NCBI GenBank assembly: GCA_902494195.1
Contig: CABUSH010000004.1
Coordinates: 1-64,000 of the forward strand
Direction of reading: 5' to 3'
DNA: 64,000 nt
Source: an uncultured Collinsella sp.
Lineage (GTDB): Bacteria > Actinomycetota > Coriobacteriia > Coriobacteriales > Coriobacteriaceae
The translations under genes were made by a program, and so were the position numbers. Position 1 is the stretch's first letter, and every line of letters begins with the position of its first letter. Shown here one piece after another: positions 31,476 through 41,266 of the stretch. The notes below the pieces were generated by a model. That model ran no database searches. It was not told where the DNA came from and was given only the letters and a program-made list of their open reading frames with translations.

Positions 31476-34052
31476 ATGTGCGATTGCACAGATCATAAGG
31501 ACGAGATTCCTGCCTACGACGCGCAGGCCATCGAGTCCCGGTGGATGAAGGCCTGGGAGGATTCCAACCTCTTTGCCGTCGACACCGACGACAGCAAGCC
31601 CAAGAAGTACGTGCTCGAGATGTTCCCGTATCCGTCGGGCGACCTGCACATGGGCCACGCGCGCAACTACACCATCGGCGATGCCATGGCCCGTCAGGCT
31701 CGTATGCGCGGCTTTGACGTGCTGCACCCCATCGGCTTTGACGCCTTTGGCCTGCCCGCCGAGAACGCTGCCATCAAGCACAACACACAGGCTGCCGCCT
31801 GGACGTATAAGAACATGGACCAGGCGCTCGCCACGATGAAGCGCATGGGCTTCTCCTACGATCTGGATCGCATGGTCAAGACCTGCAGCCCCGACTACTA
31901 CCGCTGGGGCCAGTGGATCTTTGAGAAGATGTGGGAAAAGGGCCTGGTCTACCGTAAGAAGAACCCGGTCAACTGGTGCCCCACCTGTAAGACCGTTCTG
32001 GCCAACGAGCAGGTTACCGAGGGCAAGTGCTGGCGCTGCGGCACCGAGCCCGAGAAGCGCGACCTTGAGCAGTGGTACTTCAAGATTACCGAGTACTCCC
32101 AGGAGCTGCTCGACGACTTGGAGAAGCTCCCCGGCTGGCCCGAGCGCGTCAAGCAGATGCAGGCCAACTGGATCGGCCGCTCCGAGGGCGCCGAGGTCGA
32201 CTTTACCCTGTGCGACCAGGATGGCGAGCCCATCGAGGGCGACGAGGGCAAGATCACCGTCTTCACCACGCGTGCCGATACCCTTTTTGGCGTCTCCTTC
32301 TTTGTCCTGGCTCCCGAGTACGCCGGCCTGCATGAGCTCGTCGAGGGCACGGAGTACGAGGAGGCCGTCACCAAGATCGTCGAGGATGCCAAGCATATCT
32401 CTGCCGTCGAGCGTGCCCAGGGCACCCTCGAGAAGCACGGCGCCTTCACGGGCCGCTATGTGGTAAACCCCGTCAACGGCGAGAAGGTCCCCGTGTGGGT
32501 TGCCGATTATGTCGTTGCCGACTACGGCACCGGTGCCGTCATGGCCGTTCCCTGTGGCGACCAGCGCGACTTTGAGTTTGCCCGTAAGTACGACCTGCCG
32601 ATCGTGCCGATCATCCTGGACGATGACGATCGCGCTGCCGTCGAGGCCAGCGGTGAGACCATCGATACCTTCCATGCCGAGACCGTCGACTGGGATTGCG
32701 CTCACGCTGCCGAGGGCACGCTCGTCCAGTCCGGCAAGTACACTGGCATGCGCGGCGGCAAGCACTCCGAGGGCGAGGCTGCGATCGTGGCCGACCTCGA
32801 GGCCATGGGCTGCGGTCGTCGCAAGGTCGAGTTCCGTCTGCGCGACTGGCTCATCAGCCGCCAGCGCTATTGGGGCAACCCCATCCCGGCCATCCACTGC
32901 GAGCACTGCGGCATCGTCCCCGTGCCCGAGGACCAGCTGCCGGTGACGCTGCCCGAGAACCTTGACCTGGGCGCCGGCGAGACCCTCGCCGAGTGCAAGG
33001 AGTTCTACGAGACCACCTGCCCGGTCTGCGGCCGCCCGGCCAAGCGCGAGACCGATACCATGGACACCTTCACCTGCTCCAGCTGGTATTACCTGCGCTA
33101 TACCGACCCGCACAACACCGAGCTGCCCTTCTCCCGCGAGGCCGCCGACCGTTGGATGCCCGTCGATAACTACATCGGCGGTATCGAGCATGCCATTCTG
33201 CACCTGCTTTACAGTCGCTTCTTTACCAAGGCCCTGCGCGACCTGGGCCTGCTGAGCGTGGACGAGCCCTTCACCAACCTGCTGTGCCAGGGCATGGTCA
33301 AGGACGAGAACGGTGACACCATGTCCAAGTCTAAGGGCAATGTCGTGCCTCCGAGCTCGGTCATCGAGCCCTACGGCGCCGACACCATGCGTTTGGCGAT
33401 CCTGTTTATCGCTCCGCCCGAGAAGGACTTCGACTGGGATCCCAAGGCCGTTGAGGGCGCCAACCGTTTCATCAAGCGCGCCTGGCGTATCGTTTGGCAG
33501 CTCGTCCAGTCCGGCGACGCCAACGTGGCCTTCGACAAGTCCACGCTCGACGAGGTTGCGATGAAGCTCTATCGCGAGCGTCACCGCACCATCGCCAAGT
33601 GCACCGAGGACTTCGATCGCGGCCAGTTCAACACCGCGATCTCGGCCGTCATGGAGCTCGTCAACGCGGCGAGCGCCTACCTCAATGCCACCGAGAGCGC
33701 TTCCCGTGACAAGGCGCTGTGCTACGGTGTGGCTAAGGATATCGTGAGCGTCCTCGCCCCCATCTGCCCGTTCTGGGCCGACGAGCTGTGGCACGAGGCG
33801 CTCGGCTGCGAGGGCAACGCCTACACCGCCGCCTGGCCTGAGTTTGACCTGGCCGAGTCCATCGAGGACACGGTGCAGATCGTCGTCCAGGTACTCGGCA
33901 AGGTCCGCGGTCGTGTTGACGTTGCCCGCGATGCTTCCAATGAGGATATGCAGGCTGCCGCCGAGGCCGCCGTCGCCAAGTGGCTCGAGGGCAAGACGGT
34001 CGTCAAGGCCATCTGCGTGCCCGGCAAGCTGGTCAACCTGGTGGTCAAGTAA
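31476..34052 (+). CDS. leuS: Leucyl-tRNA synthetase
   Basis: This class I synthetase attaches leucine to tRNA-Leu. The 858-residue sequence has the HIGH motif as HMGH (58-61), a zinc-type CPTCKTV...CWRCG pair (~170-190), the editing domain (~225-415), and MSKSK at 616-620. The C-terminal anticodon-binding and ubiquitin-like domains are complete. AAAGGAGCT precedes the ATG. It is preceded by long hairpins and ends with a terminator at 34081. Confidence 0.98.
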   Translation: MCDCTDHKDEIPAYDAQAIESRWMKAWEDSNLFAVDTDDSKPKKYVLEMFPYPSGDLHMGHARNYTIGDAMARQARMRGFDVLHPIGFDAFGLPAENAAIKHNTQAAAWTYKNMDQALATMKRMGFSYDLDRMVKTCSPDYYRWGQWIFEKMWEKGLVYRKKNPVNWCPTCKTVLANEQVTEGKCWRCGTEPEKRDLEQWYFKITEYSQELLDDLEKLPGWPERVKQMQANWIGRSEGAEVDFTLCDQDGEPIEGDEGKITVFTTRADTLFGVSFFVLAPEYAGLHELVEGTEYEEAVTKIVEDAKHISAVERAQGTLEKHGAFTGRYVVNPVNGEKVPVWVADYVVADYGTGAVMAVPCGDQRDFEFARKYDLPIVPIILDDDDRAAVEASGETIDTFHAETVDWDCAHAAEGTLVQSGKYTGMRGGKHSEGEAAIVADLEAMGCGRRKVEFRLRDWLISRQRYWGNPIPAIHCEHCGIVPVPEDQLPVTLPENLDLGAGETLAECKEFYETTCPVCGRPAKRETDTMDTFTCSSWYYLRYTDPHNTELPFSREAADRWMPVDNYIGGIEHAILHLLYSRFFTKALRDLGLLSVDEPFTNLLCQGMVKDENGDTMSKSKGNVVPPSSVIEPYGADTMRLAILFIAPPEKDFDWDPKAVEGANRFIKRAWRIVWQLVQSGDANVAFDKSTLDEVAMKLYRERHRTIAKCTEDFDRGQFNTAISAVMELVNAASAYLNATESASRDKALCYGVAKDIVSVLAPICPFWADELWHEALGCEGNAYTAAWPEFDLAESIEDTVQIVVQVLGKVRGRVDVARDASNEDMQAAAEAAVAKWLEGKTVVKAICVPGKLVNLVVK

Positions 34053-34080
34053 GCGCTGCGCGAATAGCTGACATGCAATA

Positions 34081-34116
34081 AACGAGGGGCGATCCGATTG
34101 GGTCGTCCCTCGTTTT
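34081..34116 (+). terminator. leuS terminator
   Basis: AACGAGGG...GATCC pairs with GGGTC...CCCTCGTT with one internal mismatch region, and the stem ends in TTTTG. Confidence 0.75.
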
Positions 34117-34203
34117 GCATGTACCTGCCTAGGTGCCTTCGGCCAATTGTCCTATTCTTGTGGAGAAGCTGTGCGCACGCTGACCTGCAGGTTCGTACTG
34201 TGC

Positions 34204-34232
34204 TTGCACGTTTCCGCAGCTATTGGTATAGT
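34204..34232 (+). promoter_or_regulatory. Promoter of the rimP-nusA-infB operon
   Basis: TTGCAC (34204-34209) and TATAGT (34227-34232) are spaced by exactly 17 bases. It is one of the clearest promoters in the window. Confidence 0.75.
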
Positions 34233-34258
34233 TTGCTTGCAAATGAAGTTGTAATTGA

Positions 34259-34290
34259 AAGAAGTGGGGTTTCGGCCCCGCTTCTTTTTT
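34259..34290 (+). terminator. Leader terminator/attenuator upstream of rimP
   Basis: GAAGTGGGG pairs with CCCCGCTTC (one G-U), extended by A-T pairs and followed by six T residues. It lies between the promoter and the rimP start, in the untranslated leader. Antitermination would be needed for full expression, which fits feedback by NusA, encoded two genes on (inference). Confidence 0.75.
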
Positions 34291-34310
34291 GTATGGATGG
34301 AGGTGCCGCA

Positions 34311-34805
34311 ATGGTCAAGACCAAGACCGAGCAGGCGATCATCGACGCGCTCGAGGCCGTCGCCCCCCAGCACGATGTCGACATCGTCGACGTCGAGCTC
34401 GTGGGTGCCACCAAGGCCCCCTGCGTGCGCGTGCGTATCGAGGGTGCCGAGGGTCAGAGCCTGTCGCTCAACGACGTCACGGCCAACACCAAGTGGGTCG
34501 GCGATGTAATTGAGGAGCTCGACCCCATCTCTTCGAGCTATACGCTCGAGGTGTCGAGCCCGGGTATGGCGCGCCCGCTGCGCCGCCCGAGTGACTTTGC
34601 CCGCTTTGTGGGCGAAAACTGTGAGCTCACCTCCACCGCCACCGAGGGCCGTCGCAAGTACGCCGGCAAGATTGCCGCCGCTACCGAGACGAACGTGACC
34701 CTCGAGCTCGAGGACGGCGAGTCTGTTACCCTCGATTTTTCTGATGTTAAAAAGTGCAAGTTGAAGCCCACCTACGACTTCAAGCCCGCGAAGGAAGGAA
34801 AGTAA
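34311..34805 (+). CDS. rimP: Ribosome maturation factor RimP
   Basis: ATG 34311 follows GGATGGAGG; the longer open frame begins upstream of the attenuator and is not credible. The 164-residue protein has the alpha/beta N-terminal domain (LEAVAPQHDVDIVDVEL) with the family LEVSSPGMARPLRRPSDF motif, and a C-terminal SH3-like barrel. RimP assists 30S subunit assembly. It begins the rimP-nusA-infB-rbfA series. Confidence 0.95.
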   Translation: MVKTKTEQAIIDALEAVAPQHDVDIVDVELVGATKAPCVRVRIEGAEGQSLSLNDVTANTKWVGDVIEELDPISSSYTLEVSSPGMARPLRRPSDFARFVGENCELTSTATEGRRKYAGKIAAATETNVTLELEDGESVTLDFSDVKKCKLKPTYDFKPAKEGK

Positions 34806-34806
34806 G

Positions 34807-36054
34807 ATGGCAGCATCCGACATGATGTCCGCCCTGATGGAGCTTTGCCAGGAGAAGCACATCGACCAGCTCTACCTGATCGACCGCCTGGAGCAGTCGC
34901 TCGCCAAGAGCTATGCCGAGATCCTGCACCTTGAGTGGGGCGCCAAGGTGACCATCGACCGCACCACCGGCAAGATCTACGTCTACCGCCTGGAGCCGAT
35001 CGACGATTCCATGGACGAGGAGGGCAACTTCACCGAGTTCGAGGAGATCGACGTCACCCCCAAGAACACGAGCCGCATCGCCGCCCAGCACGCCAAGGCA
35101 GAGATCAACGCCATCGTGCGTAACTCCGCCCGCGAGCAGATCTACGAGGAGTTCTCCGGCCGCATCGGTGACCTCATCAGCGGCACCGTGCTGCAGTCCA
35201 CGCCCGACTTCACGATCGTCAAGATCCGCGAGGGCGTCGAGGCCGAGCTGCCGCACTTCGATCAGCGTCGTTACGAGAACGAGCGCAATGAGCGTCCGAT
35301 GGGCGAGCGCTACCTGCACAATCAGCACATCAAGGCCGTGATCATCGACGTTCGCGACCCCAACTCCAACCTGCAGCCGGTTCGTGGCGAGCACAGCCGT
35401 CCGCCGATTGTCATCTCCCGTACCCACCCCGAGCTCATGCGTCGTCTGTTTGAGCAGGAGGTGCCCGAGATCTATGAAGGCACCGTCCAGATCAAGTCGA
35501 TCGCGCGCGAGCCCGGCCAGCGCTCCAAGGTCGCCGTCCACTCGCTCGACGACCGTCTGGATCCCGTGGGCGCCTGCGTCGGCCCCAAGGGCAGCCGTGT
35601 TCGCGCTGTCGTGGGCGAGCTCCGTGGCGAGCGCGTCGACGTCATCCTGTGGGATGCCGATCCTGCCGTCTACGTCGCCAACGCCCTGTCGCCCGCTAAG
35701 GTCACCCGCGTCCTCATCGACGAGGAGAAGGCCTACGCCGGCGTCATCGTGCCCGACGACCAGCTGTCCCTCGCCATCGGCAAGGAGGGCCAGAACGCCC
35801 GCCTCGCCGCGCGCCTGACCGGCTGGCACATCGACATCAAGTCCGAGACGCTTGCCGCCGATATCCTCAAGAACGTTCCCGTTCACGAGGAGCCCGCCGC
35901 CGACCTGATCGGTGACGAGGAGGACGAGGACGTCCGCCGCTGCGAGTACGTGTCCGAGGACGGCATCCAGTGCCGCAACCAGGCTCGTCCCGGCTCCCGT
36001 TTCTGCGGTGTCCACGACACCGACGCCTTCGATGATGCGGAGGACCTGATCTAG
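34807..36054 (+). CDS. nusA: Transcription factor NusA with extra C-terminal Cys/His motif
   Basis: The 415-residue protein controls pausing, termination and antitermination. It has the N-terminal RNA polymerase-binding domain (~1-120), an S1 domain (~130-205), KH1 (~225-285, VGPKGSRVRAVVGEL) and KH2 (~300-350, IGKEGQNARLAARLTGW). After an acidic linker it ends with C379, C389, C400 and H403, spaced like a small zinc-binding knuckle. YlxR, often encoded next, is missing. GGAAGGAAAG gives the ribosome binding site, one base after rimP. Confidence 0.95.
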   Translation: MAASDMMSALMELCQEKHIDQLYLIDRLEQSLAKSYAEILHLEWGAKVTIDRTTGKIYVYRLEPIDDSMDEEGNFTEFEEIDVTPKNTSRIAAQHAKAEINAIVRNSAREQIYEEFSGRIGDLISGTVLQSTPDFTIVKIREGVEAELPHFDQRRYENERNERPMGERYLHNQHIKAVIIDVRDPNSNLQPVRGEHSRPPIVISRTHPELMRRLFEQEVPEIYEGTVQIKSIAREPGQRSKVAVHSLDDRLDPVGACVGPKGSRVRAVVGELRGERVDVILWDADPAVYVANALSPAKVTRVLIDEEKAYAGVIVPDDQLSLAIGKEGQNARLAARLTGWHIDIKSETLAADILKNVPVHEEPAADLIGDEEDEDVRRCEYVSEDGIQCRNQARPGSRFCGVHDTDAFDDAEDLI

Positions 36055-36145
36055 CGCGCGGTCGCGCCGGGTGGGTCCCGGCGCGTCTCCCACGCTCGTT
36101 CAGTCTCTAGGCACCCAAGGTGCCAGAAAGGGTAGGTGAAGTCAT

Positions 36146-38860
36146 ATGGCAAAAGTCCGTGTGTCCACCCTGGCCAAAGAGTTCGGCATGACCTCCAAGG
36201 AACTGATGGGTCATCTCGCCGATATGAAGATTCCCGCTAAGTCCGCTTCCTCCACCCTGGAGGACGCCTACGTTGCCATGGTCCGCAAGCAGCTCGCCTC
36301 GGTGATCGAGGCCCGCGCCCAGGAAGTCGAGGCCGCCAAGCAGGCCGAGGAGCAGGCAGCTGCCGCTGAGGAGGCCGCACGCGCCGCCGAGGCCGAGCGC
36401 GAGCGCATCGCTGCCGAGAAGGCACGCGAGGAGGAGCGCCGCCAGTTTGCCGCAGCCCAGGCTGCCGAGGAGGCTGCCCGTGCCGAGGCTGAGGCCAAGA
36501 AGAAGGCCGAGCAGGAGCGCCTTGCCCGCGAGAAGGAGGAGGCTGCCCGCGAGGCTCAGCGCCGCGCCGTTCCCGCTTCCGACTCCGGTTCGCGCTTCCG
36601 TTCGCTGCTCGACCAGATCGCCGCACAGGAGACCGTGCTCAAGGAGAAGAAGGACGCCGAGGACAAGGCCAAGGCCGAGCGCGCCGCCGAGCGCGGTAAC
36701 CGTCGTGGCGGCAACAACGACCGCCGCGGTGGCCGTCGTAACGATCGCAACGCTTCCGACAACAACTCCGAGCGCAACGCCTCTGAGAGCCGTCCGCACA
36801 GCCATCGCACCAACGCCAGCAACAACGTCGCTGCCGGCATGGACTTCCCCAACCCCGATAAGCAGGGCAAGGGCAAGAAGCGCAAGGGCGGTCACAACAA
36901 CGAAGAGGACCACTACAGCCGCATGGCTCGCGAGGCCGAGGAGTACAGCCGCGAGAAGGTGCTCGAGGAGGCTCGTGCTGCCGTCGAGGAGGCCTCTCGC
37001 GAGTCCACCGGTCGCCGCAAGAAGCGCAAGGAGAAGCGCGAACGCGAGGCTGCCAAGGCTCAGGAGGAGCGCAAGATAGAGGAGGCGCTGGCCCAGGGCG
37101 TGAACCCCGAGGACCTCGACGCCATCAAGGTCTCTCAGGGCGTTACCGTCCAGGAGCTTGCCGAGGCGCTCGACGTTCCGGCCAACGACATCATCAAGCG
37201 CCTGTTCCTGCTGGGTACGCCGCTCACCATGACGCAGTCTATGTCCGACGACCTCGTCGAGCTCGTTGCCGACGACCTGGGCCGTCAGATCAAGATCATC
37301 ACCCCCGAGGAGGAGAACACCTTCTCGTTCTACGACGATCCCGCCGACCTTAAGCCGCGCGCCCCGGTCGTCACCGTCATGGGTCACGTCGACCACGGCA
37401 AGACGTCGCTGCTCGACGCCATCCGTCACACCGGCGTTGCTGCCGGCGAGGCGGGCGGCATTACGCAGGCCATCGGCGCTTCGCAGGTCATGATCAACGA
37501 CCGCAAGATCACCTTCATCGATACCCCGGGTCACGCTACCTTTACGGCCATGCGTGCCCGTGGCGCCAAGGTGACCGACATCGTCATCCTGATCGTCGCC
37601 GCCGACGACGGCGTCATGCCCCAGACGGTCGAGTCGATCAACCACGCCAAGGCTGCCGGCGTTCCCATCGTCGTCGCCGTCAACAAGATCGATAAGCCCG
37701 GCGCCAACCCCGACCGCGTGCGCCAGGAGCTCACCGAGTACGGCGTCATCCCCGAGGAGTGGGGCGGACAGAACATGTTCGTCAACATCTCGGCCAAGCA
37801 GAAGATCGGCATTGATGACCTTCTGGAGACCGTGCTGCTCCAGGCAGACGTGCTCGAGCTCAAGGCTAACCCGGACACCTTTGCCTCCGGCAACGTCCTC
37901 GAGGCCAAGCTCGACAAGGGCCGCGGCTCGGTCGCTACCGTGCTCGTGACCCGCGGTACCCTGCACGTGGGCGATACGCTGGTCGCTGGCCTCACCTACG
38001 GCCGCGTCCGCGCCATGCTCGACCCCAAGGGTCGCGCCGTCACCGAGGCCGGTCCCTCCGACGCTGTCGAGATCCTGGGCCTGCAGTCCGTGCCCAACGC
38101 CGGCGACGAGTTCCGCGTGTTCGAGGATGAGCGCGAGGCTCGCGCCCTTGCCGACGAGCGTTCGCTCAAGGCCCGTATCGAGGAGCAGAGCCGCGTCAAG
38201 CACGTCACGCTCGAGAACCTCTTCGAGACCATTGCCGACGCCGAGGTCAAGGAGCTCAACCTGATCATCAAGGCCGACGTCCAGGGTTCCATCGAGGCCC
38301 TTCAGGACTCGCTCGACAAGATGGATCAGTCCGAGGTTCGCATCAACACGATCCACTCCGCCGTCGGCGCCATCAACGAGACCGACGTCGTCCTGGCCGA
38401 CGCCTCCAACGCCATCATCATCGGCTTTGGCGTCCGTCCCGACGGTAAGGCCCGCTCCGCCGCCGAGCGCGAGGGTGTCGAGATCCGTTGCTACGACGTC
38501 ATCTACAAGTGCCTCGAGGAGCTCGACGCGGCCCGTATCGGCATGCTCAAGCCCACCGAGGTCGAGGTCGCCACGGGTACCGCGACCGTCCTGGACACCT
38601 TCAAGGTGCCCAAAGTCGGTATCGCCGCCGGTGTCCGCGTCGAAGAGGGCGAGATCGCCGCGACCGATTCCGTGCGCCTGGTGCGCGACGGCATCGTGGT
38701 CTTCAACGGCAAGATCGCCTCGATGCGCCACTACAAGGACGAGGCCAAGAGCCTCAAGAGCGGTTCCGAGGGCGGCATTGGCTTGGAGAACTTCCAGGAC
38801 ATCAAGCCCGGCGACCAGATCGAGGGTTACCGCATCGACCAGGTTGCCCGTACCGAGTAG
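36146..38860 (+). CDS. infB: Translation initiation factor IF-2
   Basis: IF-2 brings initiator tRNA to the 30S subunit. The 904-residue protein has a long charged, Ala/Glu/Arg-rich N-terminal extension (~50-310), then the GTPase domain with GHVDHGKT at 413-420, DTPGH and NKID motifs, followed by beta-barrel domains II to IV. The start has AGGGTAGGTGAAG upstream. The Arg/Asn/Gly-rich stretch near 185-240 is low-complexity and likely unstructured. Confidence 0.97.
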   Translation: MAKVRVSTLAKEFGMTSKELMGHLADMKIPAKSASSTLEDAYVAMVRKQLASVIEARAQEVEAAKQAEEQAAAAEEAARAAEAERERIAAEKAREEERRQFAAAQAAEEAARAEAEAKKKAEQERLAREKEEAAREAQRRAVPASDSGSRFRSLLDQIAAQETVLKEKKDAEDKAKAERAAERGNRRGGNNDRRGGRRNDRNASDNNSERNASESRPHSHRTNASNNVAAGMDFPNPDKQGKGKKRKGGHNNEEDHYSRMAREAEEYSREKVLEEARAAVEEASRESTGRRKKRKEKREREAAKAQEERKIEEALAQGVNPEDLDAIKVSQGVTVQELAEALDVPANDIIKRLFLLGTPLTMTQSMSDDLVELVADDLGRQIKIITPEEENTFSFYDDPADLKPRAPVVTVMGHVDHGKTSLLDAIRHTGVAAGEAGGITQAIGASQVMINDRKITFIDTPGHATFTAMRARGAKVTDIVILIVAADDGVMPQTVESINHAKAAGVPIVVAVNKIDKPGANPDRVRQELTEYGVIPEEWGGQNMFVNISAKQKIGIDDLLETVLLQADVLELKANPDTFASGNVLEAKLDKGRGSVATVLVTRGTLHVGDTLVAGLTYGRVRAMLDPKGRAVTEAGPSDAVEILGLQSVPNAGDEFRVFEDEREARALADERSLKARIEEQSRVKHVTLENLFETIADAEVKELNLIIKADVQGSIEALQDSLDKMDQSEVRINTIHSAVGAINETDVVLADASNAIIIGFGVRPDGKARSAAEREGVEIRCYDVIYKCLEELDAARIGMLKPTEVEVATGTATVLDTFKVPKVGIAAGVRVEEGEIAATDSVRLVRDGIVVFNGKIASMRHYKDEAKSLKSGSEGGIGLENFQDIKPGDQIEGYRIDQVARTE

Positions 38861-38871
38861 GGGGTAGCGCT

Positions 38872-39282
38872 ATGAAGCAAACGCAGGCAACCCGCCGTCT
38901 GGGCGAGCAGCTTCGCGAGAAGCTTGGTTATATCCTGCTCTTTGAGGTTTCCGATCCGCGTCTCGACCTGGTTACTTTGACCGCGGTCGAGGTCGCGGTG
39001 GACCGTTCGTTCGCGCGCGTGTACGTGTCGTGCGATGCGAGCCGCTACGACGAGGTCATGGAGGCGCTCGCAAGCGCCAAGGGCCGTATTCGCAGCCTGT
39101 TGGCTCGCTCGCTCGATTGGCGTGTCACGCCCGAGCTCGATTTTCGCATCGATCGTTCGACCGATGAGGCCGAGCGCATCACGCGTGCGCTGGAAAACGT
39201 TCCCGCCACGCTTGCGATCGAAAAGGACGAGGACGGCTATCCGATAGCGGATGCCGCCCAGGAGGCAGCTTTAGATGACTAA
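38872..39282 (+). CDS. rbfA: Ribosome-binding factor A
   Basis: The 136-residue KH-like protein has RRLGEQLREKLGYILLFEVSDPRL and WRVTPELDFRID, the conserved core of RbfA, which matures 16S rRNA in the 30S subunit. ATG 38872 follows GGGGGTAG after infB. The stop overlaps the next gene by eight bases, so the two are coupled. Confidence 0.95.
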   Translation: MKQTQATRRLGEQLREKLGYILLFEVSDPRLDLVTLTAVEVAVDRSFARVYVSCDASRYDEVMEALASAKGRIRSLLARSLDWRVTPELDFRIDRSTDEAERITRALENVPATLAIEKDEDGYPIADAAQEAALDD

Positions 39283-40318
39283 TTCCGCCGACCTCGCCTC
39301 GTGCGAGTCTGCAGATATTCAGCGACGCATCCTCGAGCTCATCGAGGGTGCGTCCTCCATTGCGATTTCGGGACATACTTCTCCCGATGGCGATGCCTTG
39401 GGCTCCGTATTGGGTCTGGGCCTTTCGCTCATGAAGTTTTTCCCCAACAAGGACATTGCTCTGCTGCTGGCAGACGATGACCCGGTTCCGCGTATCTACC
39501 GCTTTATGGAAGGCTCCGATCGCCTGGTGCCGGCATCTGCGTACACTGGCAATCCGGACCTGTTCATCTCGGTGGACGTACCGGTCGTCGAGCGTCTCAA
39601 TAATTCCGCCGAGGTGCTTCGTCGCTCCAAGCATGTGGTGTGTTTCGACCACCATCCGGCGCGTGAGGAGTTTGCCGAGCTCAGTCTGAGGCGCGTCGAA
39701 GCTGCAGCCTGCGCCATGATCATTGACCGTTTCTTGGACAATTGTGGCATTGTCGCCCGTGATGGCGTCGCGACTTGCTTGCTGTGCGGCTTGGTGACCG
39801 ACACCGGTCGTTTCCAGTACCAAAACGCCGATGCTGCTGCGTTCCATGCGGCCTCGCGACTGGTTGCTCACGGTGCCGATCCGGCGCGTGTGGCACTCGA
39901 GGTATATCAGAGCATGCGCGTTGAGTTTTTGCACCTCAAGTCCATCGTTATGGGCCGCATCAAGACGGTGGCCCACGGGCGCGTGGCGTATAGCTACGCG
40001 TACCAGAGTGACCTTGAGGCTTGCGGTGTCACCTCGGATGAGTGCGACGGCCTGGTTGACGTGGTGCGCTCGGTGATGGGCGTGGAGGTCTGCCTGTTCC
40101 TGAAGGGCATTGAGGGCGATACCAAGGTGCGCGGCAACCTGCGCTCCAAGGGCGACCTTAACGTGTCCGAGATCGCTGCTGCCTTTGGCGGAGGCGGACA
40201 TCCCGCTGCCGCCGGTTTCTCCAACAACGGAACGATTCTCGAGACGCTCACCGTGGCACTTCCCATGCTGGCCGAACTGGTTGGGGAGGATCCCACTTCG
40301 GTGACCGTCGAGCTTTAA
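39275..40318 (+). CDS. nrnA: DHH-family oligoribonuclease/pAp phosphatase (NrnA-like)
   Basis: The 347-residue protein has DHH phosphoesterase motifs: SGHTSPDGDALGS, the DVPVVERL aspartate, CFDHHPA, and a DHHA1 C-terminal domain with FGGGGHPAAAGFS. NrnA degrades short RNAs and dephosphorylates 3'-phosphoadenosine 5'-phosphate. Its place after rbfA is the common arrangement in Gram-positives. Confidence 0.92.
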   Translation: MTNSADLASCESADIQRRILELIEGASSIAISGHTSPDGDALGSVLGLGLSLMKFFPNKDIALLLADDDPVPRIYRFMEGSDRLVPASAYTGNPDLFISVDVPVVERLNNSAEVLRRSKHVVCFDHHPAREEFAELSLRRVEAAACAMIIDRFLDNCGIVARDGVATCLLCGLVTDTGRFQYQNADAAAFHAASRLVAHGADPARVALEVYQSMRVEFLHLKSIVMGRIKTVAHGRVAYSYAYQSDLEACGVTSDECDGLVDVVRSVMGVEVCLFLKGIEGDTKVRGNLRSKGDLNVSEIAAAFGGGGHPAAAGFSNNGTILETLTVALPMLAELVGEDPTSVTVEL

Positions 40319-40333
40319 CTTTTTGGATGGTAC

Positions 40334-41266
40334 ATGGCTCGTCGTACGCCTTCTCAACTGAATATGCTGCTCGCCGTCGATAAGCCGGTGGGCTGCACGT
40401 CCCACGATGTGGTCTCGCAATGCCGACGCGCCCTCCATGAGCGGCGCGTCGGCCATGCCGGCACGCTCGACCCTATGGCATCGGGTGTCATGGTGGTGGG
40501 CGTGGGTCAGGCCACCCGTCTGCTGGGCATGCTCACGCTCGATACCAAAAGCTACGTCGCCGACATCTCGTTTGGCGCCGAGACCAATACCGATGATGCG
40601 GAGGGCGAGGCCGTCCGCACGGTGGCTGTTGCCAACGAGCTCCGCGATTCTGTCTATGCTCGTGAGCGCTTAGCCGCCATGCTGGGCCCGCAGATGCAGG
40701 TGCCGCCGGCTTTTTCGGCTATCTCGGTCAATGGCGTTCGCGCCTACAAGTCTGCTCGTGAGGGCAATGCGGTGGATCTACCTCCGCGCCCCGTCGAGGT
40801 TTATGCCGCCGACCTGATCGCCGTGGGCGGCGAGGGTGATACGTGTGTGTGGACCGTGGCGTTTTCGGTAAGCAAGGGCACCTATATCCGTGCGCTCGCT
40901 CGCGACTTGGGCCGCGCCTGCGAGAGCGCCGCGCACATTTCCGCGCTGCGCCGCACGGCCTCCGGTGTTGTTTCCATTGGCGCTTGTCATGCGGTCGAGG
41001 AGCTTTCTCCCGAGTCCGCGGCTGGCTTTGCCCTGGATCCCATTGCGGCCCTGGGCGCCACACGTGTTGACTTGCCGGGCAATCTTGCCGACGACCTGCT
41101 CTGCGGCCGACGCATTCCCGTTGAGCGTGCGCTTGCCGATTTCGATGCCTCGAAGGCGCCGTTTGCGTTGGTGCTCGATGGGGGACTCAAGGCGCTCGCC
41201 CGCATTGAGGGCGGCCGCTTTGTCATGGAGCACGTGTTTCCGCAGGCAATCGGCGGTGTTCGATGA
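40334..41266 (+). CDS. truB: tRNA pseudouridine-55 synthase TruB
   Basis: The 310-residue enzyme has the catalytic GHAGTLDPMASG motif (Asp nucleophile) near residue 40 and KGTYIRALARDLG near 185. It modifies U55 in the T-loop of tRNAs. ATG follows GGATGG. Its stop overlaps the ribF ATG (ATGA). Confidence 0.95.
   Translation: MARRTPSQLNMLLAVDKPVGCTSHDVVSQCRRALHERRVGHAGTLDPMASGVMVVGVGQATRLLGMLTLDTKSYVADISFGAETNTDDAEGEAVRTVAVANELRDSVYARERLAAMLGPQMQVPPAFSAISVNGVRAYKSAREGNAVDLPPRPVEVYAADLIAVGGEGDTCVWTVAFSVSKGTYIRALARDLGRACESAAHISALRRTASGVVSIGACHAVEELSPESAAGFALDPIAALGATRVDLPGNLADDLLCGRRIPVERALADFDASKAPFALVLDGGLKALARIEGGRFVMEHVFPQAIGGVR

Noticed and set aside
31437..33794. 785-codon minus-strand open frame
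   Set aside because: It is the shadow of leuS in a G/C-biased codon phase; its Gly/Val/Leu/Asp repeats have no family pattern.
34098..34310. Longer rimP start
   Set aside because: The extension would span the promoter and the attenuator; ATG 34311 has a good ribosome binding site.
36107..38731. 874-codon minus-strand open frame
   Set aside because: Shadow of infB, low-complexity composition and no ribosome binding site.
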